A stretch of 22,941 bases of DNA from a virus. The stretch covers positions 1 through 22,941 of the IMG/VR virus record IMGVR_UViG_3300010160_002841, one strand, 5' to 3'. The notes below the pieces were generated by a model that searched no databases, had not been told where the DNA came from, and was given only the letters and a program-made list of their open reading frames with translations. This document shows, in pieces, positions 6,824 to 15,576 of the stretch; position 1 is the stretch's first letter, and each line of letters begins with the position of its first letter. The position numbers were made by a program, and so were the translations under genes.

Positions 6824-7791
6824 AAAAAGCTTTAATAACAGGAATAAACGGACAAGACGGATCATATCTAGCTGAGTTGTTATTAGAAAAAGGTTACGAG
6901 GTTTGGGGAACAGTAAAGAGAAATTCTGTAGCTGAGAATCAAACAGCAAGACTAGATAAGGTATATAGTAAAATCAAATTGGAATATGCCGACTTAACAG
7001 ACCTAGCATCACTTGTAAGAGTAGTTGCAAAGGTACAGCCAGATGAATTGTATAACCTAGCAGCACAATCACATGTTAGAATATCTTTTGATCAACCACT
7101 ATATACAGCCAATGCAACAGGAATAGGTACTTTGAATGTACTTGAAGCAGTAAAGCTTGTATCACCTAACACGAAAATATACCAAGCATCATCTTCAGAA
7201 ATGTTTGGAAATAGTATTGACGAGGATAGATTCCAAAGAGAAAATACACCTCTTAATCCAGTATCACCTTACGGATGTGCTAAAGTATTTGCATATAACA
7301 TCAGTAGAAATTACCGTAACTCTTACGGTATGTTTGTGTCAAACGGTATCTTATTCAATCATGAATCACCTCGTAGAGGTACAAACTTTGTTACAAATAA
7401 AGTATGTAAGGAAGCAGTTAAGATTAAGTTAGGATTATCGAATGAATTAAAGTTAGGAAACTTAGATGCTACAAGGGACTGGGGTCATGCTAAGGATTAT
7501 GTTTATGCAATGTGGTTAATACTTCAACAAGACAAGCCAGACGATTTTGTTTGCTCAACAGGAGTATCACATTCAGTACAAGAGTTATGTGAATATGTAT
7601 TTGGTAAATTAGGATTAGATTGGAAGGAATATGTTAAGCAGGATGAAAAGTTCTTACGTCCGGAAGAGTTACATGACTTAAAAGGAGATTGTTCTAAGTT
7701 AGTTAAAGCAACAGGATGGAAGCATGAATATACTTTTGAAAGTATGTTAGATGAAATGATTGAATATTGGATAAATTATTATAAAAAATGA
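6820..7791 (+). CDS. gmd: GDP-mannose 4,6-dehydratase
   Basis: Converts GDP-D-mannose to GDP-4-keto-6-deoxy-D-mannose, the first step to GDP-L-fucose, GDP-rhamnose and related sugars. It is an extended SDR of 323 residues. Visible features are the NAD(P) loop TGINGQDGSYLAELLL at 7-22, the VKRNS loop typical of this enzyme, NLAAQSHV, the active-site SSSEMFG near 125, Y151-x3-K155 in SPYGCAKVF, and NHESPRRGTNFVT. All catalytic residues are present. It overlaps both neighbours by ATGA and is followed by GDP-fucose synthase. Host central metabolism would supply GDP-mannose. Confidence 0.95.
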   Translation: MKKALITGINGQDGSYLAELLLEKGYEVWGTVKRNSVAENQTARLDKVYSKIKLEYADLTDLASLVRVVAKVQPDELYNLAAQSHVRISFDQPLYTANATGIGTLNVLEAVKLVSPNTKIYQASSSEMFGNSIDEDRFQRENTPLNPVSPYGCAKVFAYNISRNYRNSYGMFVSNGILFNHESPRRGTNFVTNKVCKEAVKIKLGLSNELKLGNLDATRDWGHAKDYVYAMWLILQQDKPDDFVCSTGVSHSVQELCEYVFGKLGLDWKEYVKQDEKFLRPEELHDLKGDCSKLVKATGWKHEYTFESMLDEMIEYWINYYKK

Positions 7792-8690
7792 AAATACTAG
7801 TAACAGGAGGAACAAGCACAATAGGTAAACATCTTCAGCAAATTATGCCACAAGCAACATACCTTAGTAGTAAGGATTGTGACTTAACAAATTATGAAGA
7901 TACTTTAAAAGTATTTACAGAAATAAAACCAGATGTTGTTATTCATATAGCAGCTTTAGTAGGAGGTATACAAGATAACATAGCACGCCCAGTAGAGTAT
8001 TTAGAACAGAACATACTATTGAATACATATACAATAAAAGCAGCATATGAAGTAGGAGCATCAAGACTAATAGCATTAGCAAGTACATGTATCTACCCGG
8101 ATATTATGAACAGTTACCCTATGAAAGAAGAAGATATCTTTACAGGACCTCCAGCATTAACTAACTTTAACTATGCATACAGTAAAAGATGTATGATAGC
8201 GCAAATTGAAGCATACAATAAACAGTATGGTACAAAATACTGTTATATCACTCCTTCCAACCTTTATAGTGAATTAGATACTCATAAAAAAAGTAGAGCA
8301 CATTACGTAACTGCACTCTTGGATAAAATAATAGCTCAGGAAGAATCTGGCAATAAAGAAGTTAATCTACTAGGAACAGGAAGTCCTCTAAGACAGTTTA
8401 CATATGCCGGGGATATTGCAAAGATATTATACCTAATGGTGGAAGAGGGCATTACAGAATCCTTCAATGTAGCCAATCCAGAAAACTATACAATAGATCA
8501 ATTAGCTAAAATAACACTTACTTCATTAAATAAGACTGATTGGACAATATCATACTCACATCCAGAAATGGATGGACAGCAAAGGAGAGATGTTTCTATT
8601 GAAAAGATGTTAAAGATATTTCCTAATTTTTCTTTTACAAAGTTTGGAGATGGAATAAAAAGTTCATATATTAAGAAGATAAATAAATAG
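7788..8690 (+). CDS. fcl: GDP-L-fucose synthase (epimerase/reductase)
   Basis: Performs the 3,5-epimerisation and NADPH-dependent 4-reduction of GDP-4-keto-6-deoxymannose to GDP-L-fucose. It is an SDR of 300 residues with TGGTSTIGKHL at the N-terminus, HIAALVGGI, and the characteristic STCIYP at S99-C101. C101 and H172 (RAHYVTALL) correspond to the acid/base pair C109 and H179 of the E. coli enzyme, and Y129-x3-K133 is the SDR pair. Most homologs read NLYG where this one reads NLYS, a small change near the active site. It is coupled to gmd by an ATGA overlap, and a fucosyltransferase follows two genes later. Confidence 0.93.
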   Translation: MKILVTGGTSTIGKHLQQIMPQATYLSSKDCDLTNYEDTLKVFTEIKPDVVIHIAALVGGIQDNIARPVEYLEQNILLNTYTIKAAYEVGASRLIALASTCIYPDIMNSYPMKEEDIFTGPPALTNFNYAYSKRCMIAQIEAYNKQYGTKYCYITPSNLYSELDTHKKSRAHYVTALLDKIIAQEESGNKEVNLLGTGSPLRQFTYAGDIAKILYLMVEEGITESFNVANPENYTIDQLAKITLTSLNKTDWTISYSHPEMDGQQRRDVSIEKMLKIFPNFSFTKFGDGIKSSYIKKINK

Positions 8691-8696
8691 AAAGTT

Positions 8697-10043
8697 ATGA
8701 TTAATAAAAAACAAGAGATTTTAAATTCAATTAGAGATTACGTTAAGCAATCACAAAAAGAGAAAACATGGAAAGAAGGAGAAGACTGGGTACAATACTC
8801 AGGGCCGTACTTTGACGATGAGGAATTTGTAGCCGGAGTAGAATCATTACTTAATGGATGGTTTATCTTAGGAGAAAAAGGTAGAGAGTTTGAAAAGAAG
8901 TTTGCACCGTTCTTAGGAAAGACTGATGGTATTATTGTAAACTCTGGAAGTTCTGCTAACCTTTTAATGGTAGCAATGTTAAAATCTAAAAGAGGAGGAG
9001 CATTAGCAGAAGGTAGTAAATTCATTACCCCTGTAGTATGTTTTCCAACAACAATTAATCCTTTAATTCAAAACGGATACATTCCAGTATTTGTTGATGT
9101 TGAATTACCAAACCTAAACTTAAATTTAGATCAAGTAGAAAAGTTATTGGAAGAGGATACTAACAGAGAGATTAAGGGTATTATCTTTGCTCACGTATTA
9201 GGTAATCCACCTGATATGGATCGATTAATGGCTATTGTTAAAAAGTATGACTTAATATACTTAGAAGATTGCTGTGATGCTTTAGGATCAACTTGGGATA
9301 ACCAACCCTTAGGATCTTTCGGAAAGATCTCAACATGCTCATTCTTCCCAGCACATCACATGACAACAGGTGAAGGAGGATTTGTAGCTTGTAATAATAT
9401 TAAACAAAGAATGTTATTGGCTTCTTTAAGAGACTGGGGACGTGCTTGTTACTGTAATACTTCTAAGCCAGGTAACGTTACTTGCGGTACAGCTTGTGGA
9501 GTTAGGATGAGTAACTGGTTTAAAAAGTACCCTGAATTAACTTACGATCACCGTTATGTGTTTGATGAGATTGGATATAACTTAAAGCCAACAGAAATGC
9601 AAGCAGCTATTGGATTAAAACAAATCGAAAAGCTAGATGTGATGCATGAAAGACGTAAAGAGAACTTTAAGAAGTTACGTACTATCTTTGAAAAGTATGA
9701 GCAATACTTCCACTTACCTTACGCTTTAGATAAAGCAGATGTTAGTTGGTTTGGATTCCTATTAACATTAAAAGATGGAGCTCCATTTGAAAAGAATGAT
9801 TTAGTAGAGTTCCTAGAGGCTAGTAAAATCCAAACAAGATCTTACTTTACAGGTAATGCATTATTTCATCCAGCCTATACAGATCTTCCAATGTTTGCTC
9901 ATTATACAGATCCTGTTAATGAATTCCCAATAGCGACTAAGACTACAAAAGATACATTCTTCTTAGGAGTATTTCCAGGAATTACAGAAGCACAGTTAGA
10001 TTATATTGGTAGAATGGTTGATAAATTCTTTGAAACTATTTAA
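8697..10043 (+). CDS. rfbH: RfbH/E1-like NDP-4-keto-6-deoxyhexose 3-dehydratase (PLP, [2Fe-2S])
   Basis: Member of the DegT/DnrJ/EryC1/StrS fold, 448 residues. In aminotransferases of this family a Lys binds PLP; here the motif is SFFPAHHMTTGEGGF with His at 220, the change that marks 3-dehydratases (E1/AscC/RfbH, ColD). C193, C251 and C253 (CYC), with C263 and C267, match the conserved cysteines that hold the [2Fe-2S] cluster of E1, which ColD lacks. E1 removes the C3 hydroxyl of CDP-4-keto-6-deoxyglucose on the way to 3,6-dideoxyhexoses, working with a ferredoxin-type reductase (E3). No E3 and no CDP-glucose enzymes are in the window. The preceding genes supply a GDP-4-keto-6-deoxyhexose, so the substrate is open. 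Confidence 0.85.
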   Translation: MINKKQEILNSIRDYVKQSQKEKTWKEGEDWVQYSGPYFDDEEFVAGVESLLNGWFILGEKGREFEKKFAPFLGKTDGIIVNSGSSANLLMVAMLKSKRGGALAEGSKFITPVVCFPTTINPLIQNGYIPVFVDVELPNLNLNLDQVEKLLEEDTNREIKGIIFAHVLGNPPDMDRLMAIVKKYDLIYLEDCCDALGSTWDNQPLGSFGKISTCSFFPAHHMTTGEGGFVACNNIKQRMLLASLRDWGRACYCNTSKPGNVTCGTACGVRMSNWFKKYPELTYDHRYVFDEIGYNLKPTEMQAAIGLKQIEKLDVMHERRKENFKKLRTIFEKYEQYFHLPYALDKADVSWFGFLLTLKDGAPFEKNDLVEFLEASKIQTRSYFTGNALFHPAYTDLPMFAHYTDPVNEFPIATKTTKDTFFLGVFPGITEAQLDYIGRMVDKFFETI

Positions 10044-10882
10044 TGAGTTATATTACTTTTAAATCTTTAGGAGAAGCAGGTAATTTAGCCTCTCAAATGC
10101 AACAGTATGCTTCTTTGTATGCTGTTGCAAAAGAGACAGGTAAGAAGATAGTATTCCCTGAGTCAAGTATTAATAGAGGATATACTTTTAAGTTTGCTGA
10201 AGTACTGGATATAGATATAGAGGTAAAGCCGGATAGCTTCTTTAGTAACTTTGTAAATGTACGTCCTAATGATAGTCTACTTTTTGATAGTAAGGTATTT
10301 CAATTAGATAAAAATACTAATTACAATATTGAAAATAGGTTTGACTACTACGGGTACTGGTATGAGAAGTATTCCAAAGATATAGCAGATTGGAAATGGA
10401 GAGAGAATTACTACACTACAGCAAACAAGCAATACTCAGAGATAAAAATACAAGGGAAAGAGACAGTAGCAATACACGTAAGAAGAGGAGACTACTTACT
10501 CCCTCAACATAATCATTTCTGTAGATTAGATACGGAGTATTACGGAGCAGCATTAGAGTACTTCTTTGAAGATATTGATAAGTATCAGTTCTTAATATTT
10601 TAAAATGATATTGAATGGTGTAAGGAAAATCTAATTGAAGAGAGTGAAATAGTTGCCTTTATAGAGCCAGGATTAGATTATGTAGATTTAATAATGATGA
10701 GCTTATGTGACCATACAATAACTGCTAACAGTTCTTACAGCTGGTGGGCTGGTTATTTGAATAAAAATATCGGTAAAAAAGTAATATGTCCTACAAATTA
10801 CTTAATGGGATTTAGTCCATGGTCTCATATAAACGAAAACTATTATCCGCCGACTTGGATTAATATTGATAATAAAAATTAA
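10043..10882 (+). pseudogene. GT11 alpha-1,2-fucosyltransferase-like, interrupted by an in-frame stop
   Basis: One frame of 279 codons plus stop, cut by TAA at 10601-10603 (codon 187). The first part has the GT11 opening (SLGEAGNLASQMQQYASLY) and the GDP-binding HVRRGDYL at 145-152. After the stop the same frame continues NDIEWCKENL, then CDHTITANSSYSWWAGYLN, the conserved GT11 C-terminal motif. Both halves are needed for a complete catalytic domain. GT11 enzymes transfer L-fucose from GDP-fucose, the product of the upstream genes. The start overlaps the previous stop (TAATG). The fragments are 10043-10603 and an open part from 10604 with a Met at 10694. Decay, error and readthrough remain possible. 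Confidence 0.85.
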
Positions 10883-10885
10883 AAA

Positions 10886-11842
10886 ATGACAAAAGTAGTT
10901 TACGTAACAGGTTGTTTAGGTTTTATAGGATCTTATGTAACAAGAGCATGTCTGAATAAAGGATGGTATGTGAAAGGAGTTGATAAGATGACCTACGCAG
11001 CTAATAAAAACCTATTAGCAGAATTCAATGAATACAGTAACTTTTCATTTGTTAACTGTGATATAAATGATTTAAAGTTTCTCTACGACTGTGACTATGT
11101 AATTAATACAGCTGCAGAAACACACGTAGGTAACTCCATATCTAACTCAGATGATTTTGTGCATTCAAATGTAAATGGAGTACATAATCTATTGGAGTTA
11201 ATACGGAACCATAGAGGAGAGAATGTCTCTAAGCCTATCTTACTTCACTTTAGTACGGATGAAGTATATGGAGATATTGAAGAGGGAGAGCATATTGAAA
11301 CAGATCTACTTAAGCCTTCCAATCCATACTCAGCTACAAAAGCAGCAGCAGATATGTTAGTAACAGCATGGGGTAGGACTTATAAACTTCCTTACATAAT
11401 TATTAGGCCAACTAACAATTATGGAATAGGTCAGTATGTAGAGAAGTTAATACCTAAAGCTTGTAAGTATTTAAAGCTTGGTAAAAAGATCCCATTACAC
11501 AATAATGGTACTCCAATTAGGAACTGGCTACATGCAAGTGGTACAGCTCAAGCAGTAATTACAATTATTGAATCAGGAGTACAGAATGAAATATATAACA
11601 TCTGTGGAGGATTTGAGCAAAGTAATTTGGATACTATTAAAAAAGTTCTTACATTACATAAAGGTAGTGCTGATATAGATATTGAATCTTATATAGACTT
11701 AACACTAAAGAGGCAAGGACAGGATGTTCGCTATGCTTTAAATGATGACAAGCTAAGAGCATTAGGATGGACACCTCAAGTATCGTTTGATACAGAATTA
11801 AAATATATTGTAGAATATTCTAAAGAAAAATTTATATGGTAA
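10886..11842 (+). CDS. RmlB-like NDP-glucose 4,6-dehydratase (extended SDR)
   Basis: Extended SDR of 318 residues closest in motifs to dTDP-glucose 4,6-dehydratase: TGCLGFIGSYV nucleotide loop, VDKMTYAANKNLL (the RmlB-type D.LTYAGN loop), NTAAETHVGNSI, the active-site STDEVYGD (S123, T124, D125, E126), Y148-x3-K152 in NPYSATKAA, and RPTNNYGIGQYVEKLIP. All catalytic residues are present. It would form a 4-keto-6-deoxyhexose from an NDP-glucose, or act on a related sugar such as UDP-GlcNAc; the nucleotide is not settled by sequence. No RmlA, C or D genes are present. Its end overlaps the HAD gene by 7 bases, so it belongs to the downstream operon. Confidence 0.85.
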   Translation: MTKVVYVTGCLGFIGSYVTRACLNKGWYVKGVDKMTYAANKNLLAEFNEYSNFSFVNCDINDLKFLYDCDYVINTAAETHVGNSISNSDDFVHSNVNGVHNLLELIRNHRGENVSKPILLHFSTDEVYGDIEEGEHIETDLLKPSNPYSATKAAADMLVTAWGRTYKLPYIIIRPTNNYGIGQYVEKLIPKACKYLKLGKKIPLHNNGTPIRNWLHASGTAQAVITIIESGVQNEIYNICGGFEQSNLDTIKKVLTLHKGSADIDIESYIDLTLKRQGQDVRYALNDDKLRALGWTPQVSFDTELKYIVEYSKEKFIW

Positions 11843-12129
11843 TTTATATTGACATAGATGAAACTATCTGCAACAGTCCAGATAAACCAGATTACACTAC
11901 TAGTACACCTATTGTAGAAAATATTAACAAAGCAAATAAATTATACGAAGAAGGAAACTTAATTGTATACTGGACAGCTAGAGGAACAGGAACAGGAGTT
12001 GATTGGACAGAAGTTACTATAAAGCAATTTAAAGAATGGGGAGTAAAGTATCATGGGTTAAAATTTGGAAAACCTAATTACGATCTCTTTATTGATGATA
12101 AAAATATGAACACAAATAATTGGAAATAA
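11836..12129 (+). CDS. Small HAD-type phosphatase
   Basis: Protein of 97 residues with a minimal HAD core: the nucleophile motif DIDETI with D6 and D8, a second motif YWTARG near residue 49, and a third with Lys then FIDDKN (about 84-92). These are the motifs of HAD phosphatases that remove phosphate from sugar phosphates or nucleotides. Capsule and LPS loci often contain such short cap-less versions. Its position between an RmlB-like enzyme and a NeuB-like synthase suggests action on a sugar-phosphate intermediate of the same pathway. The product of a NeuB-type reaction may carry such a phosphate, but the substrate is inference. Confidence 0.75.
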   Translation: MVIYIDIDETICNSPDKPDYTTSTPIVENINKANKLYEEGNLIVYWTARGTGTGVDWTEVTIKQFKEWGVKYHGLKFGKPNYDLFIDDKNMNTNNWK

Positions 12130-12132
12130 ACT

Positions 12133-13209
12133 ATGAATAATAAAATTTTTAAAAACTTATTTGTTTTAGAATTAGCAAATAACCATTGGGGAGATTTAGA
12201 AAGAGGGAAAGAGATAGTTCGACAATTTGCAAAAGTTGTAAAGGATAATAACGTACATGCAGCTATTAAGCTACAGTTTAGAGATACCGATACGTTTATT
12301 CATAAAGACTTTAAAGAAGTAGGTGAAGGAGTAGACCTAACAACACTTCCTAAACGTAGCAGATATATTCAGAAGCAATCAAGAACTAAGTTAAATTATG
12401 AACAATTTAAAGAGTTAGTTGACTATATTAAAAAACATGACTGTATTCCTATGTCAACACCTTTTGATGAAAAATCAGTTGACTGGTGCGTTAGTATGGA
12501 CTTACCTATTATTAAAATAGCAAGCTCAGATATTAACGATTGGGTACTTTTAAATAAAATTGCTACAACAAAAAAGCCTGTAATCATCTCTACAGGTGGT
12601 GCTAATGATAAACAAATTGATGATGTTATCAAGTTCTTTACCAATCGTAACATACCTATTGCCGTAAATCACTGTGTATCGAAATATCCTAGTGAGGATA
12701 ATGAACTTGAATTGGATCAAATTGATTATTTGAAAGGTAAGTATCCTGAGTTAGTTATAGGTCTATCCACGCATGAGTACCACGATTGGCATTCATCAAT
12801 GTATATCTCTTATGCAAAAGGAGCTCGTACTTGGGAACGACATATAGATATTCCTTATCCAAAAGGTCATGAACAAAAAGAAGTTTCTAATTATTGCTCA
12901 CTTCCTCATCAAGTAGATGAATGGTTTAAAGCTTTTAATCGATCAGTAACAATGTGCGGTACATCAGATAACGTAAGAAGAGTTGTAGATGAGAAAGAGT
13001 CAAACTATTTAGAAGCCCTATACCGAGGATTATACCTTAAACAAGATCTTAAAAAAGGTACTAAAATTACATTAGAACATTTATATAGTGCTATTCCGTA
13101 TCAAAAGGAGATAGGACACATTACATCAAGACAGTATTTTGACGGAGATTTTATATTAAATAAAGATATTAAAAAAGATGCTCCGTTAACTAAAGAGGAT
13201 ATTATATGA
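12133..13209 (+). CDS. NeuB-like sialic-acid-synthase family protein with SAF domain
   Basis: Protein of 358 residues: a TIM barrel (about 1-285) and a C-terminal SAF/antifreeze-type domain (about 290-350, LYLKQDLKKGTKITLEHLYSAIP). NeuB enzymes condense phosphoenolpyruvate with an N-acetylhexosamine-type sugar to make nonulosonic acids (sialic, legionaminic or pseudaminic acid). The usual EAGxNHNG opening is replaced by ELANNHWG. Other family landmarks are present: KLQF, MSTPFDEKSV, KIASSDIN, ISTGGAN, NHCVSKYP, GLSTHE and ERHIDI. This divergent subfamily occurs in environmental surface-polysaccharide loci. No NeuA (CMP transferase) or NeuC/NeuD gene lies in the window, so the product may not be a classical sialic acid. 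It is coupled to the ThDP gene by ATGA. Confidence 0.82.
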   Translation: MNNKIFKNLFVLELANNHWGDLERGKEIVRQFAKVVKDNNVHAAIKLQFRDTDTFIHKDFKEVGEGVDLTTLPKRSRYIQKQSRTKLNYEQFKELVDYIKKHDCIPMSTPFDEKSVDWCVSMDLPIIKIASSDINDWVLLNKIATTKKPVIISTGGANDKQIDDVIKFFTNRNIPIAVNHCVSKYPSEDNELELDQIDYLKGKYPELVIGLSTHEYHDWHSSMYISYAKGARTWERHIDIPYPKGHEQKEVSNYCSLPHQVDEWFKAFNRSVTMCGTSDNVRRVVDEKESNYLEALYRGLYLKQDLKKGTKITLEHLYSAIPYQKEIGHITSRQYFDGDFILNKDIKKDAPLTKEDII

Positions 13210-14945
13210 TAAAAGTTGCAGACTTTGTTATAGATTACTTTGCTAAAAAGAATATAGATACAGCCTTCACAATTTCAGGTGGAGGTTGTATTTATCTTAT
13301 AGAAGCTTTACGTAAATCTAAAATGGACGTAATATGTCCTCACCATGAACAGTCTGCGTTAATGGCAAGTGAAGGGTATTTTAGAATGAAAAATAAACTA
13401 TCACTAAACGTAGTAACAACAGGTCCGGGAGGAACTAATACCATAACAGGTCTATTAGGACTTTGGTTAGATAGTATTCCCTCTATTATTATATCTGGAC
13501 AAGTACCAAGCTCTCAGCTATCGGAAGGTACAGGATGCAGACAGATTGGCGATCAAGAGTTCAACATTGTAGAGGTAGTAAAGCCTATGACCAAGTATGC
13601 AGTAATGGTTAGAAATAGTAGTGAGATTCTTCAAATACTTGATCAAGCTTATTTTGAAGCAACCACAGGAAGGCCAGGTCCTGTATGGATCGACATACCT
13701 TTAGATATTCAAGGAGCTTTTATAGAAGAAGCTTCACTAAAAGGATTTACAGGTAAAGTAGGTACTCTACCTCCTACTAAGGAAGATATTGAAACTTTTA
13801 AACAATTACTACATCAAGCTAAAAAACCTTTAGTAGTTGTAGGTAGTGGAATAAGACTTTCTGATACATACGATGAATTAAATAGCTTTCTAATCAAAAC
13901 AGGTATTCCAGTCGTAACAGGGCCACACTCAGGGGTAGACGTTATAGACAATACACTACCTAACTATTGTGGACGAATAGGTATACTAGGACAGCTTACC
14001 TCAAATACTATTGTACAAGAAGCAGATCTAATAATTGGATTAGGTACAAGACTCCCAGTGAAGATGACCGGATATAATATATCTGAATTTTCACCAAAGT
14101 CTAAAAAAATATTTGTAGATATTGATAAGTTTGAAGTTAATAAACATTCTTTTGCTGTAGAGCAAGCTATCATTACTGACTTAAAGCTATTCTTCAATAG
14201 CATAGAAGATCTTAACTACAACGGAGATATACAAGACTGGGCTAATTATACTATGACGTTGCGAAAAAGTCAACAGTACTATCACCCTAAGCATAAAGAT
14301 ATAAAAGACTATGCTTCTTTCTATTACTTAATCAATAAAGCTCCAAGTATTTTTAAAAATACACCTATTGTTACAAGTAATGGAACTGCACATGTTATTA
14401 CTTTACAGATGTATCAGTTGAATAAAGATCAAAGGCTATTCACTAATGTAGGATGTGCAAGTATGGGATACGGTCTTCCTGCTGCTATTGGAGCATGTAT
14501 TGGAAATGATAGGCAGAATGTTATCTGTATTGAGGGGGATGGAAGTATTATGATGAACTTACAGGACTTAGAAACTATCCGAGGATATAACTTACCAGTT
14601 AAAATTATCATAATAAATAACGAAGGGTACCTATCTATTAAGCTATCACAAGAAGCTTTCTTTGAAGGTAATGAATTCGCAAGTGGCCCATCTAATGGTG
14701 TTACTATTCCTAGCTTTGAAAAAATTGCAAAAGCTTTTGATTTGAATTACCTTAGTATTAAATCAAACGATAAGATAGAAGAAGTACTATCTACAATTAT
14801 GGATCAGGAAGGACCTTGTATTGTAGAAGTATTTACTCATCCAAAAGAGAGACATGAACCTAAAGTCGTACATAAAGGAGTAGATGAAAAAGGACGAATT
14901 ATACGAGGTACATTAACAGATATGTATATATCAGATTCATACTAA
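13206..14945 (+). CDS. Thiamine-diphosphate enzyme, acetolactate synthase family
   Basis: Protein of 579 residues with the three domains of the acetolactate-synthase/pyruvate-decarboxylase family: PYR (about 1-165, with the catalytic Glu as E48 in CPHHEQSA and TGPGGTNT), a central domain (about 185-330) and PP (about 370-560, with G444-D445-G446-S447 and N471-N472, the Mg-ThDP motif). All cofactor residues are present. Relatives transfer two-carbon units from pyruvate; YerE, for example, adds an acetyl branch to a 3,6-dideoxy-4-ketohexose in yersiniose synthesis. This is compatible with the RfbH-like gene upstream, but nothing in the sequence fixes the acceptor. A phage is unlikely to need branched-chain amino acid synthesis, and no regulatory subunit is present. 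Confidence 0.85.
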   Translation: MIKVADFVIDYFAKKNIDTAFTISGGGCIYLIEALRKSKMDVICPHHEQSALMASEGYFRMKNKLSLNVVTTGPGGTNTITGLLGLWLDSIPSIIISGQVPSSQLSEGTGCRQIGDQEFNIVEVVKPMTKYAVMVRNSSEILQILDQAYFEATTGRPGPVWIDIPLDIQGAFIEEASLKGFTGKVGTLPPTKEDIETFKQLLHQAKKPLVVVGSGIRLSDTYDELNSFLIKTGIPVVTGPHSGVDVIDNTLPNYCGRIGILGQLTSNTIVQEADLIIGLGTRLPVKMTGYNISEFSPKSKKIFVDIDKFEVNKHSFAVEQAIITDLKLFFNSIEDLNYNGDIQDWANYTMTLRKSQQYYHPKHKDIKDYASFYYLINKAPSIFKNTPIVTSNGTAHVITLQMYQLNKDQRLFTNVGCASMGYGLPAAIGACIGNDRQNVICIEGDGSIMMNLQDLETIRGYNLPVKIIIINNEGYLSIKLSQEAFFEGNEFASGPSNGVTIPSFEKIAKAFDLNYLSIKSNDKIEEVLSTIMDQEGPCIVEVFTHPKERHEPKVVHKGVDEKGRIIRGTLTDMYISDSY

Positions 14946-14946
14946 T

Positions 14947-15576
14947 ATGAAAATATTTTTAACAGGAGGTAGCAGTGGTATTGGGCTTACAATTAAGAAT
15001 ACTCTACAACAAGCTGGTATTGAAGTAATATCTCCTACATCTAAAGAATTAGATTTAAGTACTGATTTTACTGTAGATCCTATAACTGTAGACGGTTTTA
15101 TACATTGTGCAGGAATTAATCCTATAGCAGATCATAAAGATATTAATCAAATTGACCTACTAAAAACATTTCAGATTAATACTTTTAGCTTTATAAAACT
15201 ATGCACTCAACTATCTTTTACTCAAGGAAGTAATATAGTTGCTATAGGATCACTATACTCAACACAAGCTAAAGAATCTCGTATACAATATACAATGTCC
15301 AAACATGCATTGTACGGAGCAGTAAAGACCTTAGCATTAGAAAAAGCTATAGATAAAATAAAAGTTAATCTAATATCTCCAGGATTTGTCGATACTCCAC
15401 TTACACGTAAGAATGTTTCTGAGGAGAGGATAAGCTTTCTGGATAAAAATATACCATTAGGGTTAACAGACAGTTGTGAAATTGCAAATTTATGCTTATA
15501 TTTAATTAAACAAAACAACGCAATAACAGGACAAAATATAAAAATAGACGGAGGATACTCCTTAAAGAACTTATGA
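14947..15576 (+). CDS. Short-chain dehydrogenase/reductase
   Basis: Classical SDR of 209 residues: TGGSSGIG cofactor loop at 6-13, CAG near residue 56, catalytic S102 with Y115-x3-K119 (YTMSK), SPGFVDTPLT, and the C-terminal IDGGYSL. All catalytic residues are present, so it should oxidise a hydroxyl or reduce a keto group with NAD(P). It is shorter than the usual 240-260 residues, mostly by loss in the first half. It starts 1 base after the ThDP gene and overlaps the cyclase by ATGA, so it probably works on the product of one of them, as YerF-type reductases do after YerE. The substrate is not determined. Confidence 0.87.
   Translation: MKIFLTGGSSGIGLTIKNTLQQAGIEVISPTSKELDLSTDFTVDPITVDGFIHCAGINPIADHKDINQIDLLKTFQINTFSFIKLCTQLSFTQGSNIVAIGSLYSTQAKESRIQYTMSKHALYGAVKTLALEKAIDKIKVNLISPGFVDTPLTRKNVSEERISFLDKNIPLGLTDSCEIANLCLYLIKQNNAITGQNIKIDGGYSLKNL

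Noticed and set aside
13206-14945. Acetolactate synthase for branched-chain amino acids
   Set aside because: No regulatory subunit or other ilv gene is present, and the gene is embedded in a sugar operon.
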